Numbered from the stretch's first letter, positions 45,840 through 54,813 are shown. The stretch is 64,000 nt of DNA from Planctomycetota bacterium (GCA_027618475.1 JAQCEJ010000009.1:1-64000), one strand, 5' to 3'. A program made the numbers and translations. The notes: generated from the sequence alone by a model not told the origin.

Positions 45840-46166
45840 ATGTTACGTAAACTGTGGAATGACGAAGCTGGTTTCATCGTTTCTGCCGAACTCGTCCTCG
45901 TGGCCACGATCCTGGTCATCGGCATGATCGTCGGACTGAGCGAAGTTCAACACGCTGTGGTTCAGGAACTGGGTGACGTCGGCGAAGCCATCGGCTCGGT
46001 CAACCAGAGCTACGGTTATACCGGTTTTTCCGCGAAAAAGAGCGGCTTGAAAGGTGGAATCAAGTCCTTCACCGCTGGTTCGCTGTTCAATGACATCACC
46101 GACGATTGCGACAACAACCAGTGCGATCTGGCCTGTGATCCCGCAATGCCGGAAGCCCCTAAATAA
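45840..46166 (+). CDS. Pilin-like small exported protein, copy 1
   Basis: This 108-residue protein begins MLRKLWNDEAGFIVSAEL, followed by a 20-residue hydrophobic helix (VLVATILVIGMIVGL) and a soluble tail ending in TDDCDNNQCDLACDPA. The basic leader, Gly-Phe junction and hydrophobic helix with an internal Glu resemble type IV (Flp/Tad) prepilins cleaved by a prepilin peptidase. The tail holds three Cys and several Asp. In Flp pilins the Glu is the fifth residue after the Gly; here it is the sixth. The ATG at 45840 is 9 bases after AAGGA. A strong terminator follows at 46214. Copy 2 downstream is about 70% identical by eye. Confidence 0.75.
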   Translation: MLRKLWNDEAGFIVSAELVLVATILVIGMIVGLSEVQHAVVQELGDVGEAIGSVNQSYGYTGFSAKKSGLKGGIKSFTAGSLFNDITDDCDNNQCDLACDPAMPEAPK

Positions 46167-46213
46167 GCATGATCACTTTCGAGTCTCTGGCTTGAAATGC
46201 AGAATGCGAAATC

Positions 46214-46249
46214 AAACACCCCTGAAGCGGTTGCTTCAGGGGTGTTTTC
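46214..46249 (+). terminator. Rho-independent terminator after pilin-like copy 1
   Basis: A perfect 14-base stem (46215-46228 with 46233-46246) with loop GGTT is followed by TTTT. It separates the two pilin-like genes, so each is its own transcript. Confidence 0.85.
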
Positions 46250-46576
46250 GTCTTTGCACTGTGAAGAAATTCGATCAGTGGGAAACACCGCTCTTGTCAA
46301 TTCACGTCAAGAGAGCTTTACAAAAACACGATTCGTCAAGTTATCATGTTTCCAACCGGATACAGTTTTCGTTCGAAGGTCCGATTATAACGGCTCGATA
46401 ATTCGCGTTCTGGACGAGAGTTACAGAATCTCGTCAGCCGCCGTACCAACGAGGCCGGCCCCTCTGCGACAGAATTGCCTCCGCTGTCGCCGTGATGGCA
46501 TCTCTCATGCAATTTCTCTCCTGCATCACTCGACTTGACGACTGTTGAACACTCAAAAAAATCGGAGAAAAACCAC

Positions 46577-46912
46577 ATGTTGAAATGCCTTTGGAACGAC
46601 GAACAGGGATTCATCGTCTCGGCGGAACTGATACTCGTAGCGACGATTCTTGTCATCGGACTCGTCGTCGGCATGAGCGAAGTGCAACACGCCGTCGTGC
46701 AGGAACTCAACGATGTCGGCGACGCGATCGGTTCGGTCAACCAGTCGTATGGATACAGCGGATTCTCTTCGAAAAAGAGTAACGGTAAGCTGAAGTCGTT
46801 CTTTTCGGGCTCGCGTTTCAACGATACGACTGACGACTGCGACAATAATCAATGCGATATCGCCTGCGATCCCGCCAGGCCGGAACAGCCGAAGGGACAT
46901 CACCACTACTAA
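46577..46912 (+). CDS. Pilin-like small exported protein, copy 2
   Basis: A 111-residue paralogue of the preceding gene: MLKCLWNDEQGFIVSAELIL, hydrophobic helix (VATILVIGLVVGM), conserved SEVQHAVVQEL and SVNQSYGY segments, and the Cys/Asp tail TDDCDNNQCDIACDP. It ends in a His-rich GHHHY absent from copy 1, and carries an extra Cys at position 4. The start at 46577 aligns with copy 1 and has GGAG upstream; an in-frame ATG at 46535 adds 14 residues. It has its own promoter region and terminator. The pair may form heteromeric pili or a surface fibre. No Tad secretion genes are in the window. Confidence 0.75.
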   Translation: MLKCLWNDEQGFIVSAELILVATILVIGLVVGMSEVQHAVVQELNDVGDAIGSVNQSYGYSGFSSKKSNGKLKSFFSGSRFNDTTDDCDNNQCDIACDPARPEQPKGHHHY

Positions 46913-46956
46913 TCGCTTCACTTTGCGAATCACCCATTCTCTCAGCTCGCCTCACG

Positions 46957-46999
46957 ACTCCCGTCACCCCGCTCAAGGGTGACGGGAGTTTTCTTTTTT
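46957..46999 (+). terminator. Rho-independent terminator after pilin-like copy 2
   Basis: A perfect 13-base stem (46957-46969 with 46977-46989), loop of 7, followed by TTTTCTTTTTT. It is a strong intrinsic terminator. Confidence 0.88.
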
Positions 47000-47061
47000 G
47001 CCCGCAACAATTCACGAGTGATGCAAGTAGATCGTCCACTACACACCCTCAAGCCAAAAGC

Positions 47062-47214
47062 GCCACGCACAAAGTCAGCGGCTAACAGCCCGTTGAAAAT
47101 GAGGGATGATCAAATTGTGTGTGCCACGGGTGTCTTGTCCACCCGTGGTTTTGCGATGTCTCACAACCACACTTCCGGACAAGTCGGCAGTGCCACCCAT
47201 TTTTCAACGGGCGG
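47062..47214. repeat. Palindromic intergenic repeat element
   Basis: Outer arms GCCCGTTGAAAA and TTTTCAACGGGC (47088-47099, 47201-47212) enclose an inner hairpin CCACGGGT/ACCCGTGG (47124-47131, 47141-47148). The left part GCCACGCACAAAGTCAGCGGC (47062-47082) recurs with one change at 62160-62180. No gene is present. It looks like a dispersed repeat; the region 47215-47428 to the right shows nothing else. Confidence 0.5.
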
Positions 47215-47428
47215 CCAACCTCACCACCGAAGACCTGCGGATGTTTTCTAGAACTGATTTCTATACGATCCGATGACCGGTACATGACTTTTGCGATCGA
47301 AGATCTATGAGGGGAGCGATCACTCTTGACGTTCATTCAGCACGATCGTCAGTCTTGATGGGACGTTTCATCCCTTGATTGTCGGCGGGGAAGCGGCCTT
47401 GTGCGGTTTCGCCGTGATCTGAAAAGAA

Positions 47429-47469
47429 AAACGCCCGACCTTCGCATGAATCGAAGGTCGGGCGTTTTG
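47429..47469 (-). terminator. Terminator of the YTV-repeat gene
   Basis: A perfect 17-base stem (47429-47445 with 47453-47469) around a 7-base loop, rich in GC, ends in a U-run for minus-strand transcripts (TTTTTCTTTTC). It lies 47 bases after the YTV gene stop. Confidence 0.88.
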
Positions 47470-47515
47470 ATTGGAACTCATCGTGTGTGAAAAACCGGGA
47501 GGTTTTTCACGGGGA

Positions 47516-48883
47516 TTACGCAGCCGGATCGGCGTTGTCGGCTTCGGGTTTCGGCGGTGCCGAATCGGCAGGAACGCCGTTATCGGGAACCGGCTTGGCC
47601 GACTCGAACGTCGACGGGCTGCCGTCACTGGGAACGTTGCAATTACCGCCGGGGCAACTGCCGTTGCAATCTCCGCTCAGGCAGCATGTCTGTTGCGGAC
47701 AGACCTGCACCGGAACGATGCGGCAAACTTCGTACGGTTCCTGACGGCTGACGCAGCGGGCGACCATGCGGGTGCACGTGACAGGTTCTTCACGTGTCAC
47801 GCAACGGGCGACCCGTTGATTGACCGTGTATGGCTCCTGTCGAGTCACACACACAGGCACTTTGCAGACTTTCGTTTCGCAGACCATCCGGCAGGTCGTC
47901 ACCGGAATCTTGCGAACGCATTCTTCGGCGACCATGCGGCAGGTCTTGACCGGAACCTGACGGTTTACGGTTTCGCAGACCCAGCGGCACGTCTTAACCG
48001 GAACCTTGGTCACCACTTCTTCGGCGACCATCCGGCAGACCTGGTAGGGAACTTTTTCTACAATTTCACGCGGGCAGTAGCGAGTCACCTGCACCGGGCA
48101 GTTCTGGCGAACGACTTCTGTCACATACGTCGTCACCGGCACCTGACGTTCGCATACCTGTGGATTCCAGACGCGACGACAGGTGTAATATCCGGGGCAT
48201 TGCACCATGCAGGTGCGAGGCACGCCGCAGTCCCAGGTCACGCGCGGTACGGTCGGGCCGGGGTGGTACACTCGTTGAGTGACCCAGTTCCCCGTGGTAT
48301 AACGTTCGGTGCGACAGGTCGTCACCGGACGGCAAACCGTGTAGCAGCGAACCTGATTGACCGTTTCAGTCACCGGTTCCATCACGACGCGGCGGCATTC
48401 CCGCTCGACGGTTTCGGTCACGGGACGCATGACGGTGTGTCGGCATTCCCGTTCTGACGTTTCGACGACGGGACGACGCACGGTGTAGCTGCAATCCTTC
48501 ATGGTGGTTTCCCACACCGGACGCATCACCATATGACGTTCTTCGCGCTCGGTCGTTTCGTACACAGGTCGGCTGACTGTGTACTCTTTATCCTGGTATT
48601 GAGTCTCCGTCACGGTGCGGTAACATTGCACCTTACGATCCTCGTACACGATCTCATTCACGAGTCGATTGACCGTGTACTGTTGCGGTTCGTAAACCAT
48701 TTCGTTGACGGTGCGGTAACATGTCTCGCGTTCGACGCGACACGCAGTGTAGCATGCTACGGGGGCGCAAGAGTCGGTCGGACAACAGCCATAACGACCG
48801 GCACCGCAATAGCGACCGGCTTCAGCTGAATTTCCGGCAAGCAAGGCCAACGCAGCCACGATTGCCGTTACAATCAATCGCAT
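47516..48883 (-). CDS. Cysteine-rich YTV-repeat cell-wall protein
   Basis: This 455-residue exported protein has a signal peptide (LIVTAIVAALALLAGNSAEA) and about 40 cysteines. The body is a chain of short repeats such as YTVNRLVNEIVYEDR, YTVSRPVYETTERE, HTVMRPVTETVERE and VPVKTCRMVAEE, matching the YTV domain described in Rhodopirellula and found in isolated planctomycete cell walls. The periodic Tyr/Thr/Val strands and paired cysteines suggest a disulfide-linked beta structure. A Pro/Asp-rich tail (SAPPKPEADNADPAA) follows. ATG at 48883 has AGGAG 7 bases upstream; a strong terminator ends the transcript, so it is expressed alone. Its role is inferred as structural wall protein. Confidence 0.88.
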   Translation of the reverse strand: MRLIVTAIVAALALLAGNSAEAGRYCGAGRYGCCPTDSCAPVACYTACRVERETCYRTVNEMVYEPQQYTVNRLVNEIVYEDRKVQCYRTVTETQYQDKEYTVSRPVYETTEREERHMVMRPVWETTMKDCSYTVRRPVVETSERECRHTVMRPVTETVERECRRVVMEPVTETVNQVRCYTVCRPVTTCRTERYTTGNWVTQRVYHPGPTVPRVTWDCGVPRTCMVQCPGYYTCRRVWNPQVCERQVPVTTYVTEVVRQNCPVQVTRYCPREIVEKVPYQVCRMVAEEVVTKVPVKTCRWVCETVNRQVPVKTCRMVAEECVRKIPVTTCRMVCETKVCKVPVCVTRQEPYTVNQRVARCVTREEPVTCTRMVARCVSRQEPYEVCRIVPVQVCPQQTCCLSGDCNGSCPGGNCNVPSDGSPSTFESAKPVPDNGVPADSAPPKPEADNADPAA

Positions 48884-49338
48884 GTGATTCTCCTTTTGTC
48901 AGTACATCTCATGTTGTAATGCGAAGTGGTATATTTACTCTTGCCCGCAGTTTCACCCATTCACACATTATGGGCAAACCCGCTAACTCAATGCAAATTA
49001 TTAATTGCGGTTGAACGCCATCTGACAAAAAAATCTCCGTGCTCTGTGGATTGACCTCAAAATATAGAACACGAAGTTCGCCAAAATTGAGCAAACTATT
49101 CCGATTGAGCAAAATCTCGCGTTAACATAAGGAAACATGCGATGAAAATTCGAACGCCCGATACAACCGGTCGCCCTGAACAAGCGGGCCGGATGATCGT
49201 AAGTCGAAATGCCATTTCAGTTAAAATACCGAAAGTGCGTGTCGCGACCGTGAGCTCCCCTGCGTTGAATCGGTAAGATGGGATCATGCCTACGACCAGA
49301 CGTTGCGATTGAATTCTCCCGTTTGAGAGTCACTACCC
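48884..49338. other. Intergenic region between divergent genes
   Basis: About 455 bases between the YTV gene and the FAD-oxidase gene. It is AT-richer than its neighbours and should hold both promoters. No gene is supported. Confidence 0.45.
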
Positions 49339-50748
49339 ATGACGCCCTTGCCGCTCGATTCCTCCGCGAATTCGTACGGAACGGTCTCTTCGATTCTTTC
49401 CGAACTTCAGGAACGATTCGGCGACCGTGTCACCGTTGATGAGACCATTCGACACGAACATGGACACGACGTTTCGCATCACCCCGTGCAACCTCCCGAT
49501 GCGGTTTTCTTTCCGCGAACGGTTCACGAAGTCGCGAACGCCGTCTCATTGTGTGCAGCACATCGCGTTCCGGTCATACCCTTCGGTACGGGAACCGCCG
49601 TCGAAGGAGGGGTTGTCGCCGTTCATCGCGGTCTCTGCATCGACGTCACAAAGATGAATCGCATCCTCGGTGTCTCGATGGTTGATGCCGATGCCGTCGT
49701 CGAAGCGGGGGTAACGCGGAAACAACTCAATCGTTACCTGGAAGAACAACAGACCGGTGTTTATTTTCCGGTAGACCCCGGAGCAGACGCTTCGCTCGGC
49801 GGCATGGCCGCAACGAGAGCTTCCGGCAGTGCTGCCGTCCGGTACGGTACGATGCGGGAGAACGTTCTCGGACTGACCGTCGTTCTGGCCGGCGGTCAAA
49901 TCATCTCCACCGGAGGTCGGTCGCGAAAATCATCGGCCGGTTACGACCTGACGCATCTCTTCGTCGGTTCTGAAGGTACGCTCGGCATCATCACCGAATT
50001 GATCGTACGTCTCGCACGCATTCCTGAAGCGGCTTCAGCGGCGGTTTGCCCGTTTCCTTCGTTTGAAGCCGCCGCGCAGACGGCTATCGACGTGATTGCC
50101 GCCGGAATCCCCGTGGCCCGACTCGAATTGCTGGACGACGTGCAGATGAAAGCGATCAATTCGTATTCGAAATTGAATTGCAGTGAGGCGTCGACTCTGT
50201 TCTTCGAGTTCCACGGTTCGACATCTTCTGTTGTCGAGCAAGCGCAGCAAGCCGAGCAAATCGCCCGAACCCACGGCGGTAATCAATTTCAATGGGCGAC
50301 CGACGAAGCCGAACGCCATCAACTCTGGCAGGCTCGCCACGATGCCTATTACGCGTCTCTGGCCCTCAAACCGGGGGGCGAAGGGTATGTCACCGACGTC
50401 TGCGTGCCGATGTCGAATTTCGCCGAGTGTGTCGGTCGCACAAAACGGGATCTTCAGTCGTGCTCGCTCCCCGCCCCTCTGTTCGGCCACGTGGGAGACG
50501 GTAATTTTCACGTCGTCTTTTCGATCGATCCCGAGCGGCCAGATGAACTTACCGAGGCAAAACAGTTCAGCGAGATGATGATCACCCACGCATTGGATTT
50601 AGGGGGTACCTGCACCGGAGAGCATGGCATCGGATTGGGAAAACGTGAAGCCCTGATCAAAGAACGGGGCCCGGCGGTCGACGTTATGCGTTCGATCAAA
50701 CGGGCGCTGGACCCGCAGTGTCTGATGAATCCAGGAAAGGTTCTGTGA
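49339..50748 (+). CDS. FAD-linked D-2-hydroxyacid oxidase/dehydrogenase (GlcD/LDHD type)
   Basis: A 469-residue flavoprotein of the PCMH/VAO superfamily. FAD-binding motifs are VIPFGTGTAVEGG, DPGADASLGGMAATRASGS and YGTMRENVLGLTVVL. The C-terminal oxidase domain keeps GHVGDGNFHVVF and GGTCTGEHGIGLGKR, which bind flavin and substrate carboxylate. This pattern covers glycolate oxidase subunit D and mitochondrial-type D-lactate dehydrogenases; the single-subunit arrangement with no glcE or glcF nearby favours the latter. It probably oxidises D-lactate or glycolate and passes electrons to the respiratory chain. It converges with spoVG. Confidence 0.9.
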   Translation: MTPLPLDSSANSYGTVSSILSELQERFGDRVTVDETIRHEHGHDVSHHPVQPPDAVFFPRTVHEVANAVSLCAAHRVPVIPFGTGTAVEGGVVAVHRGLCIDVTKMNRILGVSMVDADAVVEAGVTRKQLNRYLEEQQTGVYFPVDPGADASLGGMAATRASGSAAVRYGTMRENVLGLTVVLAGGQIISTGGRSRKSSAGYDLTHLFVGSEGTLGIITELIVRLARIPEAASAAVCPFPSFEAAAQTAIDVIAAGIPVARLELLDDVQMKAINSYSKLNCSEASTLFFEFHGSTSSVVEQAQQAEQIARTHGGNQFQWATDEAERHQLWQARHDAYYASLALKPGGEGYVTDVCVPMSNFAECVGRTKRDLQSCSLPAPLFGHVGDGNFHVVFSIDPERPDELTEAKQFSEMMITHALDLGGTCTGEHGIGLGKREALIKERGPAVDVMRSIKRALDPQCLMNPGKVL

Positions 50749-50823
50749 TAACCGTTCCCAATGTCGTTGCGGGACGTGCACAACACCGGCATCTGCGGCG
50801 CGGTCAGCCGAACATTTCAGCGA

Positions 50824-50849
50824 CTGTCACCGTAACTAAACGGTGACAG
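50824..50849. terminator. Hairpin between convergent FAD-oxidase and spoVG genes
   Basis: A perfect 10-base stem CTGTCACCGT/ACGGTGACAG closes a 6-base loop, 2 bases after the spoVG stop. No long T-run follows on either strand, so it may stabilise mRNA ends rather than terminate. Confidence 0.5.
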
Positions 50850-50851
50850 CG

Positions 50852-51472
50852 TCAAACGATTCCCTCACCGAACTGGTTGTCGTCCTGCCGCATGGCACTC
50901 TGTTGAGTCGCTTTCTGATTCTGCGAATCCCGTTGAGGGGTCGAGAGTGAGTGGGGAGGCTGCGGCGCGTTCGCTGCCGGTTCGATGCGATGCACCTGAC
51001 CGTTCCCTTCGATGAATTCGAGAGATTGCTCCGATTCGTGTAGCGAGGCGTAACTCTCTTCACCGTAATCGTCGTAGGTGCAGATATATCCCGGTTCGCG
51101 GGCTCTGACCAGTTCCGATTCGTAGGCGGAGATCACCTGCTTTTGAATCATCTCGCGGCAATCGGAATTGATCGGATGGGCGATGTCGGCATACAACCGG
51201 GCGCGGCCATCGGAATCTTTGAGCGCCCGCTCTTCCATCAATCGCGCACCGCATTGATTGCAGAACAGTGAACGAAGATGGTTTTTCGAGTGGCACTTCG
51301 GACAGCGATCGGTCAGCTTGCGGCTGGGCATCGCCACAAAAGAACCTTTGGTTCCCTGAATGATTTTCAGATCGCGAATGACGAATGAACCATCGAGTGT
51401 GATCGAGCAGAATGCCTGCAAACGATCGTGCGGGTCATCCATGAGCTTGATGCGGACTTCGGTGATGTGCAC
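50852..51472 (-). CDS. spoVG: SpoVG-family RNA/DNA-binding protein with zinc ribbon
   Basis: A 206-residue protein. Residues 1-52 carry the SpoVG core ([43 protein letters not shown]). The usual family member is about 85-100 residues. Here a zinc ribbon (Cys57, Cys60, Cys71, Cys74 in CPKCHSK and FCNQCGARL) is inserted, then the rest of the SpoVG fold resumes ([20 protein letters not shown]). A low-complexity Gln/Ser-rich tail follows. SpoVG proteins bind DNA and RNA and affect cell-division and development genes. Start is GTG at 51472 with AGGAGG 6 bases upstream. It lies 24 bases after ispE, an order also found in Bacillus (ispE-purR-yabJ-spoVG). Confidence 0.9.
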   Translation of the reverse strand: MHITEVRIKLMDDPHDRLQAFCSITLDGSFVIRDLKIIQGTKGSFVAMPSRKLTDRCPKCHSKNHLRSLFCNQCGARLMEERALKDSDGRARLYADIAHPINSDCREMIQKQVISAYESELVRAREPGYICTYDDYGEESYASLHESEQSLEFIEGNGQVHRIEPAANAPQPPHSLSTPQRDSQNQKATQQSAMRQDDNQFGEGIV

Positions 51473-51496
51473 GGTATGCCTCCTGATTGCAACCTC

Positions 51497-52408
51497 TCAG
51501 AACCGGCTTTGGACGGTGACGACGAAGGGAACCCCCCGACTTCGTAAACGTGCGGCGGCTGCCTGTGCCAATTTCCGATTGGCACACCATCCGTAATAGG
51601 CAGTTCCGCTGCCACTCATCGAGTGGCCCAAGACTGGTAATTCGCTGAATTTCGCTTTCAATTCGCACAATTCGGATGTCAGAACTTCGGCGGGAGACTG
51701 CAGAGCGTTGTACATCGCTTGCGATGCCGCCGTCTTGTTTCCGCGCTGGAGTTCGTCGATCAGTCGCCCGGCAGACCGGGGCTGACTCGACGGTTTGCAA
51801 CGGGCAAAAACCTGCGCCGTCGACAAACCCTGATGCATTCGTGCAATCACGAAATGAAAATGATGTTGAAATTGTAGAGGTTGTATCGCTTCTCCCCGAC
51901 CGCGACAGATCGCGAGACCGTTCGGGGCAAGAAAGAAATTTACGTCGCTGCCGAGTTGTGCCGCCAGACGATGCAGTTGTGAATCGTCCAGCTCCAGTTG
52001 CCAGAGGCGGTTTAGCGCCACCAACGTCGCGGCGGCATCGCTCGAGCCTCCCCCCAGACCGGAGGCCAGAGGAATTCGTTTGAAAAGCCGGATTTGCACG
52101 CCACGGCGGCAACCGGTTTCTCGTTTGATGAGTTCGACCGCTTTGATGACGAGATTGTTCGCATCTTGCGGCAGAGACAATCCCGAGGCCGGCTGGGGAA
52201 CCACGAATTCGGCGCGAAAGTCGATCGCGTCGTCAGCGACCCCTGGCGATGTCTCGGTAAACGTCAGAGTATCGTGCAAATCGACGGCGATCATGAGCGT
52301 ATCTAACTCGTGATAACCATCGGCTCGTCTGCCGAGGATCTCAAGAAACAAATTGAGCTTGGCCGGCGCGTGAACGAGGAGCGATTGCTCGTGCTGCTGA
52401 AAGAGCAT
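51497..52408 (-). CDS. ispE: IspE, 4-diphosphocytidyl-2-C-methyl-D-erythritol kinase
   Basis: This 303-residue GHMP kinase phosphorylates CDP-methylerythritol in the MEP isoprenoid pathway. The substrate loop APAKLNLFLEILGRRADGYH, the ATP motif IPLASGLGGGSSDAAATLVAL and the C-terminal GHSMSGSGTAYYGW (third GHMP motif) are all kept, so it should be active. The ATG at 52408 has AGGA 10 bases upstream; a GTG at 52417 would leave that site almost touching the start. It is the first gene of a probable two-gene operon with spoVG. Its upstream neighbour is a truncated permease frame on the same strand. Confidence 0.93.
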   Translation of the reverse strand: MLFQQHEQSLLVHAPAKLNLFLEILGRRADGYHELDTLMIAVDLHDTLTFTETSPGVADDAIDFRAEFVVPQPASGLSLPQDANNLVIKAVELIKRETGCRRGVQIRLFKRIPLASGLGGGSSDAAATLVALNRLWQLELDDSQLHRLAAQLGSDVNFFLAPNGLAICRGRGEAIQPLQFQHHFHFVIARMHQGLSTAQVFARCKPSSQPRSAGRLIDELQRGNKTAASQAMYNALQSPAEVLTSELCELKAKFSELPVLGHSMSGSGTAYYGWCANRKLAQAAAARLRSRGVPFVVTVQSRF

Positions 52409-52638
52409 GCCGATCACATCCTGTGAGCTTGCTCAACGTTGAGGAGTCTTGTCAAAAGGATTTATGAAAAATTGCCGCTGATCCACGGCAACTGACACGC
52501 GCAATTTCTCGATTGAGTATCGATTGAGATGCGCGGATGGTAAACCACGATGGACAAAGCGTCAAGTTGAATTTCGGCAAAGCCCCAATATTCAGGGGAA
52601 ATTCAGGTACGAGAGAGAGGATCAACAATACGGAATTT

Positions 52639-53187
52639 CTACGTATTCAGCGCAATGTCACGCTTGATGAGCCAGGCGGAAAGCAACGTGGCGGGGAGAG
52701 CGAACGCGGTTACGAACGCGCCGGCGATCAAAAAGTTCAGGTCGACGCGAGGATGGTGATGGATTGAATTCGACCACAATTCGATGAACGATAACCAGTC
52801 GGGTATTCGTCGCAAATCTGTAAACAACGGAGGCAAGAGAATCGCCAAAACGGCACACAGGGCCAGTATCGTCGCATAGACTGAATGCCGGATGACACAA
52901 GCCGCCAAAACCGCAATGCTGTAAACCAACAGGTGCAGCAGGATGGGAAAACAGACTTCGAGAATCGGTAGATTCGATTCCGCAGACCTCCAAAAGGGAT
53001 GAATGATTCGACTCCACGAGAGCAGCGCGTACGGAACGTCATATAACACGGCAAGCACGAAGAATCCCGCTGCGAATTTCAGCCAGAACCATGCCGCCGG
53101 TGAGATCGGTCGCGAGCGCCAGAAGGTGTGCAGCTTCGGATCTAATTCGTGCACAAAACTGCCAACACCGATGATTAATGCCAACAC
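52639..53187 (-). pseudogene. ABC-2 type permease, 5'-truncated remnant
   Basis: The frame gives 182 residues with four or five membrane helices and the segment LHTFWRSRPISPAAWFWLKF, which I know from planctomycete ABC permeases. In those the segment sits far inside a protein of several hundred residues, so the N-terminal part is missing here. The only start is a GTG inside the T-run of a terminator belonging to the neighbouring gene, with no ribosome-binding site. Codons further upstream run into the hairpin. It therefore looks like the 3' remnant of a permease gene cut by rearrangement. No ATPase partner is nearby. Confidence 0.6.
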
Positions 53188-53226
53188 GAAAAAAAACGTT
53201 CCCCGGTGTTCACTCCGGGGAACGTT
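53188..53226 (-). terminator. Terminator of the BBP7 gene
   Basis: A perfect 12-base stem (53195-53206 with 53215-53226) with an 8-base loop ends in a long A-run (53189-53196) that gives a U-tail on the minus strand. It lies 38 bases after the BBP7 stop. Confidence 0.87.
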
Positions 53227-53264
53227 CTTGAATTTTAATGAAGCCGCGTTGCTGACCTCTGCAC

Positions 53265-54554
53265 TTAGCGAAACAGAATCTCGCCACCGACCGACAGACC
53301 TTGAAGTACGATGTCTCCACGGTTCGGATTGGTGACGACATCGGGGGGGTTCGGCAGTGGTCCGTTGTCGTTGTAGCGGATGATTTCATGCGGACGTTGC
53401 ATGTTGCCGAACCACAACAGATTGTATCCCACCGTCAGGTTTACATTATCGCTTAGGCGAATGCGGGCGTTGAGCCCGAGTTCGGCACCGGCGGCGATAT
53501 CGGTATCGCTCGCCGTCGTTTCAACCGTGGGGTCGGCGAACGACCTCAGGCTGACCGTTTTCACAGAGTCCTGGTAGGTGTTCATACCCAGCATGAGCTT
53601 GGGTTCGACGGCCAAGGTGAACCAGCGATGCACGAGTTCGGTCCGAATGCCGATTTGCGGTCCGTAGATGTTGTTGTTGGTTCGCGATTCGATGGTACTG
53701 GTCAGCGGGGCGATTGTTCCGAACCCATCAAAAACACCCACCTGATTCATATTTTCGCGAATGTTGATATAGCGAAAACCACCCATAGGACGGATATGCA
53801 AACCTTCTCCCTCCATGTCGGGATTGATGATGAAGTTGGCTTCCGTCCCCCAGATTCTGGTCTGCCAGTCGGTTTGAAAACTACTGTCGTACAGAAAGAG
53901 GTTGTCGCCGACCGCTCCATTGACCAGCGTACTCGTGGCGACGAAGTTACCGAGGTCAGGAGGACTCGGCGAGGGCAGATCGTCGGCCACCGAAAGATGT
54001 TTTGCATTCTCGAAGCCGAAGAAATTCGCCTCGAAATCGCCCATCGTTGTCGGAATACCCAACGTACCGCGGATACCATTCACGTTCGTCAAACGAATAT
54101 CGTTCGTATCGGGTACTCTCGCTTGTCCGATGAGCACGCCACCGGCAAATACATCGAACGGATTTCGCGGATTATCGATATTCTGAACAGGCGCTCCCAG
54201 AAGTGTGTCGCCGGGACGTTCAAACGTCCAATTGAGGTATTCGATGCGAATCCAACTGTCGCGAACGACATCCTTGAGCAATCGATCGGCGGCGGTATCC
54301 TGGTACCCCCAACCCCGATCTTCAGGAAGTTGACCGATGGCAATGCCGTTGGAATCACTGAACTGAATTCCCTGGGGATTGACATAACTGGGAGGGCCGC
54401 CCGGCGGCATACCGACATGACTGTAATCCCCGACGGGAGGTCCGTAGGCCGGAGGGGGGTACCCTGTCCCGTATTGAGCCCAGGATGTGTTCCCAGTGCC
54501 GAGAATCCAGGTCACGATCAGGCATGTCGTCAAGAGTGTTGATATTCTGGTCAT
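53265..54554 (-). CDS. BBP7-family outer-membrane beta-barrel protein
   Basis: A 429-residue exported protein. The signal peptide is LTTCLIVTWILGTGNTSWA. A Gly/Pro/Tyr-rich stretch follows (GTGYPPPAYGPPVGD), then alternating beta strands to the C-terminus, which ends in the hydrophobic strand VLQGLSVGGEILFR. The late segments LTVGYNLLWFGNMQRP and GELGLNARIRL-like sequence match the BBP7 (beta-barrel porin 7) family common in planctomycetes. The protein likely forms a barrel in the outer membrane or wall; transport specificity is unknown. Start is ATG at 54554. A strong terminator ends it. The truncated permease beyond it is not related. Confidence 0.82.
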   Translation of the reverse strand: MTRISTLLTTCLIVTWILGTGNTSWAQYGTGYPPPAYGPPVGDYSHVGMPPGGPPSYVNPQGIQFSDSNGIAIGQLPEDRGWGYQDTAADRLLKDVVRDSWIRIEYLNWTFERPGDTLLGAPVQNIDNPRNPFDVFAGGVLIGQARVPDTNDIRLTNVNGIRGTLGIPTTMGDFEANFFGFENAKHLSVADDLPSPSPPDLGNFVATSTLVNGAVGDNLFLYDSSFQTDWQTRIWGTEANFIINPDMEGEGLHIRPMGGFRYINIRENMNQVGVFDGFGTIAPLTSTIESRTNNNIYGPQIGIRTELVHRWFTLAVEPKLMLGMNTYQDSVKTVSLRSFADPTVETTASDTDIAAGAELGLNARIRLSDNVNLTVGYNLLWFGNMQRPHEIIRYNDNGPLPNPPDVVTNPNRGDIVLQGLSVGGEILFR

Positions 54555-54813
54555 CGGGGAGCTTCAGCATTCTGGAGTGACTGAAAGGTGAGGACGGACA
54601 GACCGCCCGTAAGTGGTGCTGACACCGAGACAATAGGATCTACGTCCTGTATCGGTTGTTCCGGTTAGAGGACTTCGGACAAACTCCGTCCGAATGTCAA
54701 ATTGTTCGGATTATGCCGATCGTGCCAGTCAGACTAGGTAAACCAGCGCAACAAGATCGTTGGCATGATCTGGTGGAACAAGCGCAAGCGTGGCATTCTG
54801 CACACGTAAGACT

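Noticed and set aside
47471-48457. A 328-codon open frame on the plus strand
   Set aside because: It lies antisense to the YTV-repeat gene and its product is a His/Arg/Phe-rich shadow of the repeat; the minus-strand gene has a signal peptide, ribosome-binding site and terminator.
53628-54542. A 304-codon open frame on the plus strand
   Set aside because: It is antisense to the BBP7 barrel gene and shows no domain.
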